From Sebaldella termitidis ATCC 33386 (GTDB lineage Bacteria > Fusobacteriota > Fusobacteriia > Fusobacteriales > Leptotrichiaceae): a stretch of 64,000 nucleotides of DNA. Below are positions 45,924 to 56,083 of the stretch, in pieces. Numbering within the stretch: position 1 is the stretch's first letter; every line of letters starts with the position of its first letter. Position numbers and translations under genes: made by a program. Under the pieces are notes generated by a model that was given only the letters and a program-made list of their open reading frames with translations, was not told where the DNA came from and ran no database searches. The stretch covers positions 124,001 to 188,000 of the forward strand of contig NC_013517.1 of the NCBI RefSeq assembly GCF_000024405.1, in the 5' to 3' direction.

Positions 45924-47231
45924 ATGAAAAAAAATTATATCTTTAAAATGACACTTGAAGAATTTGGAATTTCTAATTTTTTAGATATTCTGGAGATAAA
46001 TAATGTTTTAATTAATTCGGGTGAAGTACGGGAAAATGATGTGTTTATAGCTATCAGAGGCGGTAACAGCTATATTCAGGAAGCAGCAGAAAAAGGAGCA
46101 TATGTTATATATGACGATAAGACGAAAAAAACACCCTATCCAAAAGCATTTTTAGTAAACGACAGTATTAAATTTTTACAAAAATTTGCTGAAAATTGGA
46201 GAAATATATTAGATTTAAAAATAATTGGAATTACAGGAAGTAATGGAAAAACAACAGTAAAAGATATTATATACCAGCTGTTGTCTACTAAGTATAAAGG
46301 AAAAAAAACTGAAGGCAATTTAAACAACCATATAGGATTGCCTGTTTCTTTGTTACGTGCTGAAAATTCTGATGATTTTTTAGTTTTGGAGATGGGGATG
46401 AGCGGTTTTGGCGAAATAGACCTGCTTGCTGCCATTGCTAAGCCTGATTATGGAATTATTACGAATATAGGTGACTCACACCTTGAGTTTTTAGGAAGCC
46501 GGGAAAATGTTTTTAAAGCTAAAAGTGAGATCATAAAACATGTGAAAGCTAAAATGTTTTTAAATGGAGATGATCCTTTTTTAGGTGATCTTCCTGGAAT
46601 AAAAGTTTCGGCCGACGGCAAAAGCACTGCTGATTACAGAGCAAAAAATATAAATTTGAGCGGCGATGGTACAAAATTTGACCTGAATGAAGGACTTACT
46701 CTCGAAACTAATCTTATAGGCGAGCATAATATTCTAAATCTTTTATTTGGTATAGCTATATCAGAAGAATTTGGAATTAAGACTGAAGATCTTGCTGATG
46801 AATTTAAAAATATAAAACTTACAGCAATGAGATTTCAAAAAATAGAAAATGGTAATATTATATATATTAATGACGCGTACAATGCCAGCCCTATTTCAAT
46901 GGAAAAAGCCATTCTTACATTTTCGGATATCTATAATGACAGGTATAAAGTAGTTATATTAGGCGATATGCTGGAGCTTGGCGAGAAGGATGCGGAATTT
47001 CACGAGGAACTGGAAAAAATACTGAGAAATACAAAGCAAAATGAAATATTGTTATATGGTTCCTTGATGAAAAATCTTTATGAAAAAATCAAAGATATGA
47101 ATGTTTTTCATTTTGATGAAAAATCTTTTATCAGGGAAAAGCTCAGAGGACATAATTCCGAAAAGCTTGCAGTCCTGCTGAAAGGGTCTAGGGGAATGAG
47201 ATTAGAAGAAATTATAGAGGAAGGAAATTAA
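45924..47231 (+). CDS. murF: UDP-MurNAc-tripeptide-D-Ala-D-Ala ligase
   Basis: This 435-residue Mur ligase adds the D-Ala-D-Ala dipeptide to the peptidoglycan precursor. The ATP loop is GITGSNGKTTVKD near residue 100, followed by LEMGMSGFGEIDLL, NIGDSHLEFLGS and NDAYNASPISM, which mark MurF rather than MurE. Length is usual. It heads the wall/division cluster after a clear promoter and is 4 bases from mraY. Confidence 0.95.
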   Translation: MKKNYIFKMTLEEFGISNFLDILEINNVLINSGEVRENDVFIAIRGGNSYIQEAAEKGAYVIYDDKTKKTPYPKAFLVNDSIKFLQKFAENWRNILDLKIIGITGSNGKTTVKDIIYQLLSTKYKGKKTEGNLNNHIGLPVSLLRAENSDDFLVLEMGMSGFGEIDLLAAIAKPDYGIITNIGDSHLEFLGSRENVFKAKSEIIKHVKAKMFLNGDDPFLGDLPGIKVSADGKSTADYRAKNINLSGDGTKFDLNEGLTLETNLIGEHNILNLLFGIAISEEFGIKTEDLADEFKNIKLTAMRFQKIENGNIIYINDAYNASPISMEKAILTFSDIYNDRYKVVILGDMLELGEKDAEFHEELEKILRNTKQNEILLYGSLMKNLYEKIKDMNVFHFDEKSFIREKLRGHNSEKLAVLLKGSRGMRLEEIIEEGN

Positions 47232-47235
47232 TAAA

Positions 47236-48324
47236 ATGCTGTATTTATTACATCAATTATTTTTTGAGGATTTGAAAATCCTGAGAATATTTAAATCTAT
47301 CACAATAAGGGCTTCGATATCCTTTTTTCTGGCACTGCTCTTTGTTTTGATACTTGGAAAACCTTTTATAGCATGGCTGAAGAAGAAAAAATACGGAGAT
47401 ACAGTCAGAGAAGAGGGGCCGCAATCTCATTTTTCAAAATCAGGGACACCGACAATGGGAGGACTTCTTATCATAGGGGCTATTTTATTTGCTACTGCGA
47501 TTTGCGGGAATTTCTCAAATAAATTTATTGTCTTTTTATTTTTTATAACTATTTTGTTCAGCACAATAGGGTTTTACGATGATTATCTAAAGCTCACAAA
47601 ACATAAAAAAGGACTTTCAAGTAAGAAGAAAATATTAGGACAGCTTATTATAACAATACTGACATTTATTTTTATATATAAATACGGACTTATCAGTCCA
47701 AGAGTAGATTTTTCAATAGTAAATCCAATTATAAAAAATTCATATTTTTATATTACGCCTGCATTATTTTTTGTCTTTATGGCAGTGGTAATAATAGGGT
47801 CTTCTAATGCGGTTAATCTTACCGACGGACTTGACGGACTTGTAACAGGACCTATTATCATTGTATGTGCTACTCTGGCAATAATAACATATCTTACAGG
47901 ACATATAGAATATGCAGACTATCTGAATCTTTTTTATGTAAAGGATGCCGGGGAAATGCTGGTATATCTAGTGTCAATTATAGGGGCATCAATAGGGTTT
48001 TTATGGTATAATTTTTATCCGGCACAGGTATTTATGGGAGACACAGGATCGCTTACGCTGGGAGGAGTTCTCGGAATAGTGGTAATCTTCATAAAACAGG
48101 AGCTTTTGCTTCCTGTGGCAGGATTTATATTTATAGTAGAAGCTTTATCAGTAATGATACAGGTATGGCATTATAAAAAGTTTGGAAAACGTGTATTCAG
48201 AATGGCGCCGATACATCATCATTTTGAGCTTCTGGGAATTCCTGAAACCAAGGTTACCATAAGGTTTTGGATAATTTCGATATTGATGGCTTTACTGACT
48301 TTTTTGATTTTAAAATTAAGATAA
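47236..48324 (+). CDS. mraY: Phospho-N-acetylmuramoyl-pentapeptide transferase
   Basis: This 362-residue membrane enzyme transfers phospho-MurNAc-pentapeptide to undecaprenyl phosphate (lipid I). About ten membrane segments. Motifs: GTPTMGGLLI, FYDDYLKL, NLTDGLDGLVTGP with the catalytic aspartates, FMGDTGSLTLGG and the HHHFELLG ending. Coupled to murF by a 4-base gap. Confidence 0.96.
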   Translation: MLYLLHQLFFEDLKILRIFKSITIRASISFFLALLFVLILGKPFIAWLKKKKYGDTVREEGPQSHFSKSGTPTMGGLLIIGAILFATAICGNFSNKFIVFLFFITILFSTIGFYDDYLKLTKHKKGLSSKKKILGQLIITILTFIFIYKYGLISPRVDFSIVNPIIKNSYFYITPALFFVFMAVVIIGSSNAVNLTDGLDGLVTGPIIIVCATLAIITYLTGHIEYADYLNLFYVKDAGEMLVYLVSIIGASIGFLWYNFYPAQVFMGDTGSLTLGGVLGIVVIFIKQELLLPVAGFIFIVEALSVMIQVWHYKKFGKRVFRMAPIHHHFELLGIPETKVTIRFWIISILMALLTFLILKLR

Positions 48325-48340
48325 TAAGGAATGATTAGTG

Positions 48341-49678
48341 ATGAAAAATGCAATAGTATTCGGAGCGGGACTAAGCGGGCACGGGGCTAAGGAATTACTT
48401 GAAAAAAAGGGATATAATGTTTTTCTTATAGATGATAAAACCGGTATAAAAAGCGAAGAAGGAATTAAGATAATTGACGAGCAGAAGATAGAATTTATTG
48501 TAAAAAGTCCGGGAATACCATGGGACGCGGAGCTTCTGGAAAAGGCAGACAGCTTAAGGATAAGCGTGATATCAGAGATAGATCTGGCATACAGGTATAT
48601 GGATAAAAAAACTAAAATAATTTCGATTACAGGAACAAACGGAAAAACAACTACTGCTACAAAAATATACGAGCTTTTGAAGGAAGCCGGATTTGATGCT
48701 GAACTTGCGGGGAATGCAGGATTTTCTTTTGCAAAACTGGTTAGTGACGGAAAAGAGCCTGATTATGTTGTTCTGGAATTAAGCAGCTACCAGCTCGAAA
48801 ATGATCCCGAAGTACATTCGCACATAGCAGGAATAATAAATTTGACGCCGGATCATTTGACAAGGTATAATTCACTTGACGATTATTATAAAACAAAATT
48901 TAATATATTCGATCATCAGAATGAAAATGACTATGCATTGATAAATCTTGACGATAAAGAAATACTGAGAATTATCTCGGAAAATAAAGACATAGATGAT
49001 AAAATAAAAGCAAAAAGGATTTTTCTGAGCGGAGAAAAAAAAGCAGATGTATTCCAAAAGGACGGGATGATTAATGTGACAGATCATAATTCACAGCTGA
49101 TTCCTCTTATGAAAACCTCGGAATTGTCCTTAAAGGGAAAACATAACCTTGAGAATATACTGTTTATTATTTCTGTGGGAATGATTCTTAATGTAGATAT
49201 AGAAGTAATGAAGTCATTCCTGTCTTCTACAAAACCTCTGGAGCACAGACTGGAAAATTTCTTTGAAAAAGGGAAAACGGTTTTTATTAATGATTCCAAA
49301 GGAACGAATTCTGAGTCGACAATTAAGGCAATAGAAGCATTCGGAAAATCAACGGTACTAATTTGCGGAGGATATGATAAACAGGCCTCTAATAAGGAGT
49401 TAATCGATAAGATAGCAGAAAAAGTGGAGTTTGTATATTTAATCGGGCAAACTTCGGATATTCTTGAAAAAGAACTGAAAGATCAAAAGTATACACAGTA
49501 TAAAAATCTTAAGACATTGGAAAATGTTTTGAATGATATAAAAGATAATTTAGATTTTTCGAAAGAACAGGTAGTTTTGTTCTCTCCGGCGACTTCCAGT
49601 TTTGACCAGTTTAAAAATTTTGAGGACAGAGGAAGAATTTTTAAAGAGCTTACAAATCAAATTATAGGAGATAGATAA
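48341..49678 (+). CDS. murD: UDP-N-acetylmuramoylalanine-D-glutamate ligase
   Basis: This protein of about 445 residues adds D-glutamate to UDP-MurNAc-L-alanine. N-terminal nucleotide-binding domain starts VFGAGLSGHG; the ATP loop is ITGTNGKTTTATK near 103-115; the central domain carries LELSSYQLE and NLTPDHLTRY; the C-terminal domain has INDSKGTNSESTIKAI. A GTG one codon before the ATG is equally placed after AAGGA. The stop touches the TTG start of ftsW. Confidence 0.95.
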   Translation: MKNAIVFGAGLSGHGAKELLEKKGYNVFLIDDKTGIKSEEGIKIIDEQKIEFIVKSPGIPWDAELLEKADSLRISVISEIDLAYRYMDKKTKIISITGTNGKTTTATKIYELLKEAGFDAELAGNAGFSFAKLVSDGKEPDYVVLELSSYQLENDPEVHSHIAGIINLTPDHLTRYNSLDDYYKTKFNIFDHQNENDYALINLDDKEILRIISENKDIDDKIKAKRIFLSGEKKADVFQKDGMINVTDHNSQLIPLMKTSELSLKGKHNLENILFIISVGMILNVDIEVMKSFLSSTKPLEHRLENFFEKGKTVFINDSKGTNSESTIKAIEAFGKSTVLICGGYDKQASNKELIDKIAEKVEFVYLIGQTSDILEKELKDQKYTQYKNLKTLENVLNDIKDNLDFSKEQVVLFSPATSSFDQFKNFEDRGRIFKELTNQIIGDR

Positions 49679-50788
49679 TTGAAAGAGAAAAGAACCTTGT
49701 CAATTACGTTTATAATATCAATAATGATTTTAATAGTAATTGGAATTGCTATGATGTTTAGCGTCAGTTTTACATCAGGACTGCACGAGTACAGGAATTA
49801 TTACTACTTTATAATAAGACAGCTGATATGGATAACTGCAGGGGGATTCTTCATGATTGTGGCTTCCAGAATAAATTATAAGAGATATAAAAAAATAAGA
49901 GGACTGTTTTTTATTGGCGGTTTTGCACTTCTTGTTCTGGTCTTAATTATAGGTAAAGAAGTAAACGGTGCCAAAAGATGGCTTGTTTTAGGACCTATAG
50001 TGATACAGCCTTCGGAAGTGGCGAAAATTGCTTTTATTATTTATTTATCCGGAGCACTGGAATATTATAAGGATAAAAAATACAAAAGTCTTGAAATACT
50101 TATAGCTGCGGTCGTACCGTTGTTTATATTTATAGTTTTAATTTTTATGGAAAAATCGTTTAGTTCGGCGGTAATATTATTTGTAATAGGATTTTCCATG
50201 ATTTTTGTTTCAAAAGTAAAAATAGAACAGCTTATTGTATTCTTTTTCGGTTTTATGGCATTAGGAGCTTTTGGTATAATGCATTCTGAGTACAGAAGAA
50301 GAAGAATATTCAACTATCTTACAGGCTTTAATAAAGACGGAAATGATGTGGGATATCAGGCAAGACAGTCACTTATAGCCATAGGGAGCGGAAGAGTAAT
50401 AGGAAGACACTATGGAAACGGACTTCAAAAGTATTTTTATCTTCCTGAGAGACATACAGATTATATTTTTTCCACTTATGCGGAAGAATTCGGCTTTATA
50501 GGATGTTTTGTTTTAATAGGAATATATTTCTTTATTTTATTAATAATGATAATGACAATAAATAAGACGAAGGATTATTTCGGCAAGTATCTGGTATTTG
50601 GTATAATGGTACTTTTTATAACGCAGGCTTTGGCAAATATGTTTGTAGTTACCGGAGTTATTCCGTCAACAGGGATTACTCTGCCGCTGATAAGCTATGG
50701 AGGAAGCTCCACTATAGTAATTATGGCAGCTTTGGGTATAGTAATTAATGTAATTAATAATATAGACGAGGTAAATGAAGATGAATAA
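49679..50788 (+). CDS. ftsW: Septal peptidoglycan polymerase FtsW
   Basis: This 369-residue SEDS-family protein polymerises lipid II at the division site. About ten membrane segments. Motifs: NGAKRWLVLGPIVIQPSEVAK, the EKSFSSA loop, and TGVIPSTGITLPLISYGGSS. Starts with TTG directly behind the murD stop, ribosome site GGAG eight bases upstream. It overlaps the murG start. Position within the mur cluster favours FtsW over RodA. Confidence 0.93.
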   Translation: MKEKRTLSITFIISIMILIVIGIAMMFSVSFTSGLHEYRNYYYFIIRQLIWITAGGFFMIVASRINYKRYKKIRGLFFIGGFALLVLVLIIGKEVNGAKRWLVLGPIVIQPSEVAKIAFIIYLSGALEYYKDKKYKSLEILIAAVVPLFIFIVLIFMEKSFSSAVILFVIGFSMIFVSKVKIEQLIVFFFGFMALGAFGIMHSEYRRRRIFNYLTGFNKDGNDVGYQARQSLIAIGSGRVIGRHYGNGLQKYFYLPERHTDYIFSTYAEEFGFIGCFVLIGIYFFILLIMIMTINKTKDYFGKYLVFGIMVLFITQALANMFVVTGVIPSTGITLPLISYGGSSTIVIMAALGIVINVINNIDEVNEDE

Positions 50789-51848
50789 AAAGGAAAAAGT
50801 GGTTTTGACAACGGGGGGAACAGGAGGACATATATATCCCGCCCTTGCGATAGCCAAAAAGCTAAAAGACAAAAATATAGACGTATTATTTATTGGTACG
50901 TCACATAGAATGGAAAAAACAATAGTTCCGAATGAAGGCTATAGATTTATCGGATTGGATATAGTACCGTTAAAATCTGTATCGGCAGTATTCAAAATAT
51001 TAAAGGGGACTCTGAGGTCTATCAGAATTCTTCGAAGAGAAAAAGCAACCAAAGTAATAGGATTCGGTAATTATATATCAATTCCCGTGATTCTGGCTGC
51101 AAAATTTTTGAGGATCCCGTACTATCTTCAGGAACAGAACAGTATTATGGGGCTGGCCAATAAAAAATTCTATAAGGGGTCCAAAAAAGTTTTTCTTGCT
51201 TTTAGAAATACTTTAAATTCTATTCCCGGAAAATACAGGGAAAAATTTATAGTAACAGGGAATCCTTTGAGAGAAGAATTTTATCATAAGGAAAAAGCAA
51301 AGGAAAGAGAAAAGCTGGGGATTACTGAGGAAGAGAAAGTATTGTTTATAATAGGCGGAAGTTTGGGAGCCAAAAATATAAATGAAGCAGTATTAAAAAA
51401 ATGGGATAAAATACAGGAGATGAAAAATCTGAGATTATTCTGGGGTACAGGAAAAGATTTGTTTGAGGAAGTAATTTCCAAAATAACTGATTATGGAAGT
51501 GCCGTAGTTCTTCCTTATTTTGATAATGCAGCGGACATTATGAGTGCGGCAGATATGGTTCTGTGCCGTGCAGGGGCATCTACTGTTTCTGAACTGATAC
51601 AGCTGGAGAAGCCTTCGATAGTGATACCTTACGACTTTGTCGGGCAGAAAGAAAATGCAGAGGAAATAGAATTTGTAAACGGAACTAAAATTTTTGAAAA
51701 TAAAAATGTAAGTGATGCGATAGATGAGGCGTTATTGGAAATAAAACAGCCTGATATACTGGATTTTATGAGTGAAAATCTAAAAACCCTGAAAAAAGGA
51801 AATGCTGTATGTTCTATTGTTAAACACATAGACTTGGAGGAGAAATGA
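50781..51848 (+). CDS. murG: UDP-N-acetylglucosamine transferase MurG
   Basis: This protein of about 355 residues adds GlcNAc to lipid I giving lipid II, at the inner face of the membrane. N-terminal glycine loop TTGGTGGHIYPALA, the sugar-nucleotide region GGSLGAKNINEAV and AADMVLCRAGASTVSEL. The ATG at 50781 has the better spacing to GAGG; one at 50775 is alternative. Both overlap ftsW. Its stop overlaps the murC start (ATGA). Confidence 0.95.
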   Translation: MNKKEKVVLTTGGTGGHIYPALAIAKKLKDKNIDVLFIGTSHRMEKTIVPNEGYRFIGLDIVPLKSVSAVFKILKGTLRSIRILRREKATKVIGFGNYISIPVILAAKFLRIPYYLQEQNSIMGLANKKFYKGSKKVFLAFRNTLNSIPGKYREKFIVTGNPLREEFYHKEKAKEREKLGITEEEKVLFIIGGSLGAKNINEAVLKKWDKIQEMKNLRLFWGTGKDLFEEVISKITDYGSAVVLPYFDNAADIMSAADMVLCRAGASTVSELIQLEKPSIVIPYDFVGQKENAEEIEFVNGTKIFENKNVSDAIDEALLEIKQPDILDFMSENLKTLKKGNAVCSIVKHIDLEEK

Positions 51849-53191
51849 GCGAAGGAGTAAAAACAATCTTTTTTAGCGGAATCAACGGAATAGGAATGAG
51901 TGGTCTCGCTAAAATAATGGTAACTAAAGGATATAATGTATATGGTTCGGATATAGCAGAAAAACCAGTTTCAAAGCAGTTAAGAGATATGGGAGTAGGG
52001 ATGTTCATAGGACAGGAGGCTAAAAACCTCGAAGGGAAAAATATAGATCTCTTTATATATTCCAGTGCGATTAAGGAAAATAATCCTGAATATAAATATG
52101 CAGTAAATAATAACATAAAAAAAATAAAAAGAGGAGAATTGCTGGCACTGTTAATGAATGATTCAAAAGGAATTGCAGTAGCAGGAACACACGGAAAGAC
52201 GACTACAAGCTCTATGCTCGGGATAACAATGCTTGAAAAGGATCCCTGCATAGTAGTGGGAGGGATAATACCCGAAATAGGAAGTAACAGTAAGGTAGGA
52301 AATTCCGAATATTTTATAGCTGAAGCAGATGAAAGTGATAATTCGTTTTTATATCTGACTCCGTCATACTCAATAGTGACAAATGTGGAGGCAGATCATC
52401 TGGAAAATCACGGCTCTTATGAAAATATAAAAAAATCTTTTGAGGAATTCATTGACAAGACCAGTGATATTGTAGTTTTAAATAAAGACTGTCATGAAAT
52501 AAAAAAATTAAATTTGAAAAATAAAAATATTATATGGTATAGTATAAACGATGAGAGTGCAGATATTTATGCAGCAAATATAGAATATAAAAACAGGGAA
52601 TCGCATTATGAAGTAGTGAAAAACGGGGAAAGTCTGGGAAAATTCAGACTTAGCATTCCCGGAGAACACAATATTTCTAATTCACTGGGAGTAATATATC
52701 TTGCACATGAATTTTTATGTGATATGGATAAAGTAAAAGAATATCTGTATAATTTTAGGGGAGCAAACAGAAGATACCAGATACTTTATGATAAATCTAT
52801 AAAGATAATAGATGATTATGCTCATCACCCCACAGAAATAACTGCTACCATTAATGCTGCAAAAAAAATAGAAACTGGTAAAATTACAGTTGTTTTTCAG
52901 CCGCACAGATACAGCAGAACAAATTTTTTTCTAAATGAATTTGCCGAAAGTCTGAAACTTGCCGATGAAGTATATCTTCTTCCTATTTACAGTGCTGAAG
53001 AGGAAAATATATATAATATAAGTTCCGAGAAGCTTGCTGAGCTTATAGGCGGTAACACAAGAGTTTACAGTGAAGAAGAAATATCAGATCGTGTATTGAA
53101 TGACAACAGCAGTGAAAATGTTTATTTGTTTATGGGAGCAGGAAGTATCTCCAGAATTGCAAATACTATAAAAAATAAACTGCCACTCTGA
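51845..53191 (+). CDS. murC: UDP-N-acetylmuramate-L-alanine ligase
   Basis: This 448-residue Mur ligase joins L-alanine to UDP-MurNAc. Features: FFSGINGIGMSGLAKI at the N-terminus, SSAIKENNPEY, ATP loop AVAGTHGKTTTSSM, EADESDNSFLY, and IDDYAHHPTEI. Start overlaps the murG stop by 4 bases, after TTGGAGGAGAA. About 84 bases separate it from murB. Confidence 0.96.
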   Translation: MSEGVKTIFFSGINGIGMSGLAKIMVTKGYNVYGSDIAEKPVSKQLRDMGVGMFIGQEAKNLEGKNIDLFIYSSAIKENNPEYKYAVNNNIKKIKRGELLALLMNDSKGIAVAGTHGKTTTSSMLGITMLEKDPCIVVGGIIPEIGSNSKVGNSEYFIAEADESDNSFLYLTPSYSIVTNVEADHLENHGSYENIKKSFEEFIDKTSDIVVLNKDCHEIKKLNLKNKNIIWYSINDESADIYAANIEYKNRESHYEVVKNGESLGKFRLSIPGEHNISNSLGVIYLAHEFLCDMDKVKEYLYNFRGANRRYQILYDKSIKIIDDYAHHPTEITATINAAKKIETGKITVVFQPHRYSRTNFFLNEFAESLKLADEVYLLPIYSAEEENIYNISSEKLAELIGGNTRVYSEEEISDRVLNDNSSENVYLFMGAGSISRIANTIKNKLPL

Positions 53192-53275
53192 TCATACAGA
53201 GAGAAGAGCTTTGACATCAGCATTTATCAGTAAAAATATAAGCCAGACAAAACACTAAATAGAGGGATAGAAATT

Positions 53276-54127
53276 ATGAAAATATTAGCGAATGTAGAAA
53301 TGAAAAATTATTCAAATATGAAAATAGGCGGAAAAGCGAAAGAATTAATTTTTATAGAAAAAGAAGAAGAATTAAAAGAAGTTTTGAAAACTAGAGATAA
53401 GGTTTTTTTAATAGGGAACGGGACAAATACACTGATAAGCGATAAGGATCTGGATATAAGCTTTATATCGCTAAAAGAATTTAATTACATGAAGGTAATT
53501 GAAAAAAATGAAAATTATGATATAGTATGTATAGGTTCTGGGGCAAATCTTGATGATTTGATTGACTTTATGGAAGCAAATGATTATGCAGGACTTGAAA
53601 ATATAACAGGCATTCCAGGCTCGGTAGGCGGACTTGTGAATATGAACGGCGGAGCTTACGGTACAGAAATTTTTGACTGCATAGATAAAATAAAAATATG
53701 TGATCTTGACGGAAATATAAAAGTATTTGAAAAAAGCGAGCTGAATTATAATTACAGAACAACTGACATAAAAGAAAATAAATGGATCGTAGTAGAAGTG
53801 TACTTTAAATTTTCAAAAGGCTTTGATAAGGAATGCTCACAGGATAAAAAAGATAAAAGAGAAGAAAGACACCCGCTGGAACTGCCGAATCTCGGAAGTA
53901 CATTCAAAAATCCTGATCAGAACTTTGCCGCACAGTTAATCTCGGACGCGGGTTTGAAAGAATACAGAGTAGGAAATGCAATGGTTTCACCAAAACATCC
54001 TAATTTTATAGTAAATCTGGGTGAAGCAGGCTTTGAAGATGTAATGGGTGTAATAGAGCATGTTAAGGAAATTATAAAAGAAAAAAATAATATTGATTTA
54101 CAAACAGAGATAATAATAGTAAAATAA
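53276..54127 (+). CDS. murB: UDP-N-acetylenolpyruvoylglucosamine reductase
   Basis: This 283-residue flavoenzyme reduces enolpyruvyl-UDP-GlcNAc to UDP-MurNAc. FAD-binding segments are LIGNGTNTLIS and ENITGIPGSVGGLVNMNGGAYG; the catalytic serine lies in LGSTFKNP and the late glutamate near the C-terminus (LQTEIIIV). The short form fits type II MurB. Ribosome site GAGGGATAG. Confidence 0.94.
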   Translation: MKILANVEMKNYSNMKIGGKAKELIFIEKEEELKEVLKTRDKVFLIGNGTNTLISDKDLDISFISLKEFNYMKVIEKNENYDIVCIGSGANLDDLIDFMEANDYAGLENITGIPGSVGGLVNMNGGAYGTEIFDCIDKIKICDLDGNIKVFEKSELNYNYRTTDIKENKWIVVEVYFKFSKGFDKECSQDKKDKREERHPLELPNLGSTFKNPDQNFAAQLISDAGLKEYRVGNAMVSPKHPNFIVNLGEAGFEDVMGVIEHVKEIIKEKNNIDLQTEIIIVK

Positions 54128-54132
54128 AATTG

Positions 54133-54199
54133 TTGACATTCTCGCTAATTTGTTATATAAAAAAACAAGTTTGAAAAATATAAAAAATTAGTGTATAAT
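54133..54199 (+). promoter_or_regulatory. Two tandem promoters before ftsQ-ftsZ
   Basis: P1: TTGACA (54133-54138), 17 bases, TATAAA (54156-54161). P2: TTGAAA (54171-54176), 17 bases, TATAAT (54194-54199). They would let ftsQ-ftsZ be expressed apart from the mur genes. Confidence 0.65.
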
Positions 54200-54226
54200 T
54201 CTTTTAACAATAATGAGGTTGATTAG

Positions 54227-54952
54227 ATGCTCAAATTTTTGAAATTTTTAGTATTTCTGTTAATGCTTACGATATTAATAAAAGGTTTATTCATATTTGC
54301 AAGTAAAGATTTTTTTAAAGTAGTAAATGTAAAGGTAGAGGGAGATAACGAACTTATAAAATTTGATATTACTGAGAAAATTTTACAGATAAAAGACAAT
54401 ACAAATTTAGTCTACATTAATACTAAAAAAATGGAAAAATATCTTAGTGAAGATGTTAGAGTAAAAAGTGTAAAAATAAAAAAAGTTTATCCAAGCGAAC
54501 TGATAGTTAGAATAGAAGGAAATAAACCTTATTCTTATTTGAGGCAGAAAAATAATTTTTATGTAATAAACAGCGACGGAGAGATATTTGCAAATATAAA
54601 TGAAATTACAGATAAAAATTTACCTGTTATAAATGCTGAAAATAAAGAAGATTTAGAAACAATTTTACAAGTACTGTCAAAAATAAAAAATGAAGGTTTT
54701 TTCAGTAATATTTCAGAGGTAAGAAAAGTAAAAAGCGATTATGAAATTTTATTAAATGACGGAACCTTAATTAAGACTACCATTGTAGTTGATACTGCAA
54801 AGTATGATAACTGCTTTAAATTGTATAAGAGCTTAATTAATGAAAATAAGAAAGTAGAATACATAGATTTGAGGTTTAAGGATATTAATTTAAAAGAAAA
54901 AGATTTATTGCAAACAAATTTGGAGGGAAAAAATGGAAGAGATCCTAAATAG
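54227..54952 (+). CDS. ftsQ: Cell division protein FtsQ/DivIB-like
   Basis: This 241-residue bitopic membrane protein has one N-terminal membrane helix (residues about 3-25), then a POTRA domain (FKVVNVKVEGDNELIKFDITEKIL, LSEDVRVKSVKIKKVYPSELIVRIEGNKPYSYL) and a beta domain. It links early and late divisome proteins. Sequence identity in this family is low; the call rests on architecture and on position before ftsZ, which it overlaps by 20 bases. Confidence 0.85.
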   Translation: MLKFLKFLVFLLMLTILIKGLFIFASKDFFKVVNVKVEGDNELIKFDITEKILQIKDNTNLVYINTKKMEKYLSEDVRVKSVKIKKVYPSELIVRIEGNKPYSYLRQKNNFYVINSDGEIFANINEITDKNLPVINAENKEDLETILQVLSKIKNEGFFSNISEVRKVKSDYEILLNDGTLIKTTIVVDTAKYDNCFKLYKSLINENKKVEYIDLRFKDINLKEKDLLQTNLEGKNGRDPK

Positions 54953-56042
54953 AGCCACAATTAAAGTAATTGGTGTTGGCGGAGCTGGCGGAAATGCTAT
55001 AAATGATATGATAGAAACTGGAATCCACGGTGTGGAATTTATAGCTGCAAACACAGATTCTCAGGACTTAGAAGACTCAAAAGCGGGAATGAAGATACAT
55101 CTTGGTGACAGAGCTACAAAAGGTCTGGGAGCAGGTGCCGATCCTGAAAGAGGAAGAGAAGCGGCATTAGAATCTAAAGAAAAAATCAGGCAGGTTTTGG
55201 AAGAAACAGACATGCTGTTCATAACAGCCGGAATGGGCGGAGGAACTGGTACAGGTGCTGCTCCTATTATTGCCGAAGTGGCAAGAGAGCTGGAAATTCT
55301 GACAGTAGCTATAGTAACAAAGCCTTTTGCTTTTGAAGGACCTCAAAGAAAGAAAAATGCAGATATGGGTATTGAAAATCTGAGAAAATATGTGGATACA
55401 ATGATTGCCATTCCTAATGACAAATTATTTGAGCTGCCTAATTTAAATATAACACTTATGAACGCTTTTAAAGAGGCTAATAATGTATTAAAAGCCGGTG
55501 TAAGAGGTATATCGGAACTGATAACAAAACAGGGATTTGTAAACCTGGATTTTGCTGATATCAGAGCAACAATGAAAGACTCAGGAGTAGCTATGCTTGG
55601 TTTCGGGGAATCAGAAGGCGAAGACAGAGCAAGAGCAGCTACAGAACAGGCATTAAACAGTCCGTTACTGGAAAAATCTATCGAAGGTGCGAGAAAGATA
55701 CTATTAAATATCACAGGCGGATATGATTTAGGATTAAATGAAGTACAGCAGATTTCGAGCCTGATAAGAGAAACAGCCGGAGAAGCAAATGCAAATCTTA
55801 TTTTTGGTACTGTACTGGATGACAGTGTAAGAGGATTAAAAATTTCAATAGTAGCTACAGATTTTATAGACAAAAACTACGATAATCTCGGAGAAATTTT
55901 TAATAATATCAAAAAAGAAGAGGAAGAAGAAGTAAAGAATACAGCTGCAGCAGCAGCCAAAAAAGAGGAAGCAGACGGAAAATTATTTAATAATGATTCG
56001 GGATTCATACTTCCGCAGTTTTTAAAGAAAAAAGAAGATTAA
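54933..56042 (+). CDS. ftsZ: Cell division protein FtsZ
   Basis: This 369-residue tubulin-like GTPase forms the division ring. GTP loop GMGGGTGTGAAP at 101-111, early VIGVGGAGGNA, and the synergy loop FADIRATMKDSGVAMLGFG. A short acidic linker with an alanine run leads to the C-terminal peptide FILPQFLKKK, which binds partners such as FtsA or ZipA in other species. ATG preceded by TTGGAGGGAAA inside the end of ftsQ. No ftsA lies between ftsQ and ftsZ. Confidence 0.97.
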   Translation: MEEILNRATIKVIGVGGAGGNAINDMIETGIHGVEFIAANTDSQDLEDSKAGMKIHLGDRATKGLGAGADPERGREAALESKEKIRQVLEETDMLFITAGMGGGTGTGAAPIIAEVARELEILTVAIVTKPFAFEGPQRKKNADMGIENLRKYVDTMIAIPNDKLFELPNLNITLMNAFKEANNVLKAGVRGISELITKQGFVNLDFADIRATMKDSGVAMLGFGESEGEDRARAATEQALNSPLLEKSIEGARKILLNITGGYDLGLNEVQQISSLIRETAGEANANLIFGTVLDDSVRGLKISIVATDFIDKNYDNLGEIFNNIKKEEEEEVKNTAAAAAKKEEADGKLFNNDSGFILPQFLKKKED

Positions 56043-56053
56043 TTTTTTATATA

Positions 56054-56083
56054 AAGGGTCTGTTGTAATGGCAGATCTTTTTT
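56054..56083 (+). terminator. Terminator after ftsZ
   Basis: GGTCTG/CAGATC core, extended by A-T and G-T pairs to 9 bp, followed by TTTTTT. Confidence 0.7.

Noticed and set aside
55343-55873. 176-codon minus-strand frame opposite ftsZ
   Set aside because: Shadow of ftsZ, a conserved gene; no start signal.
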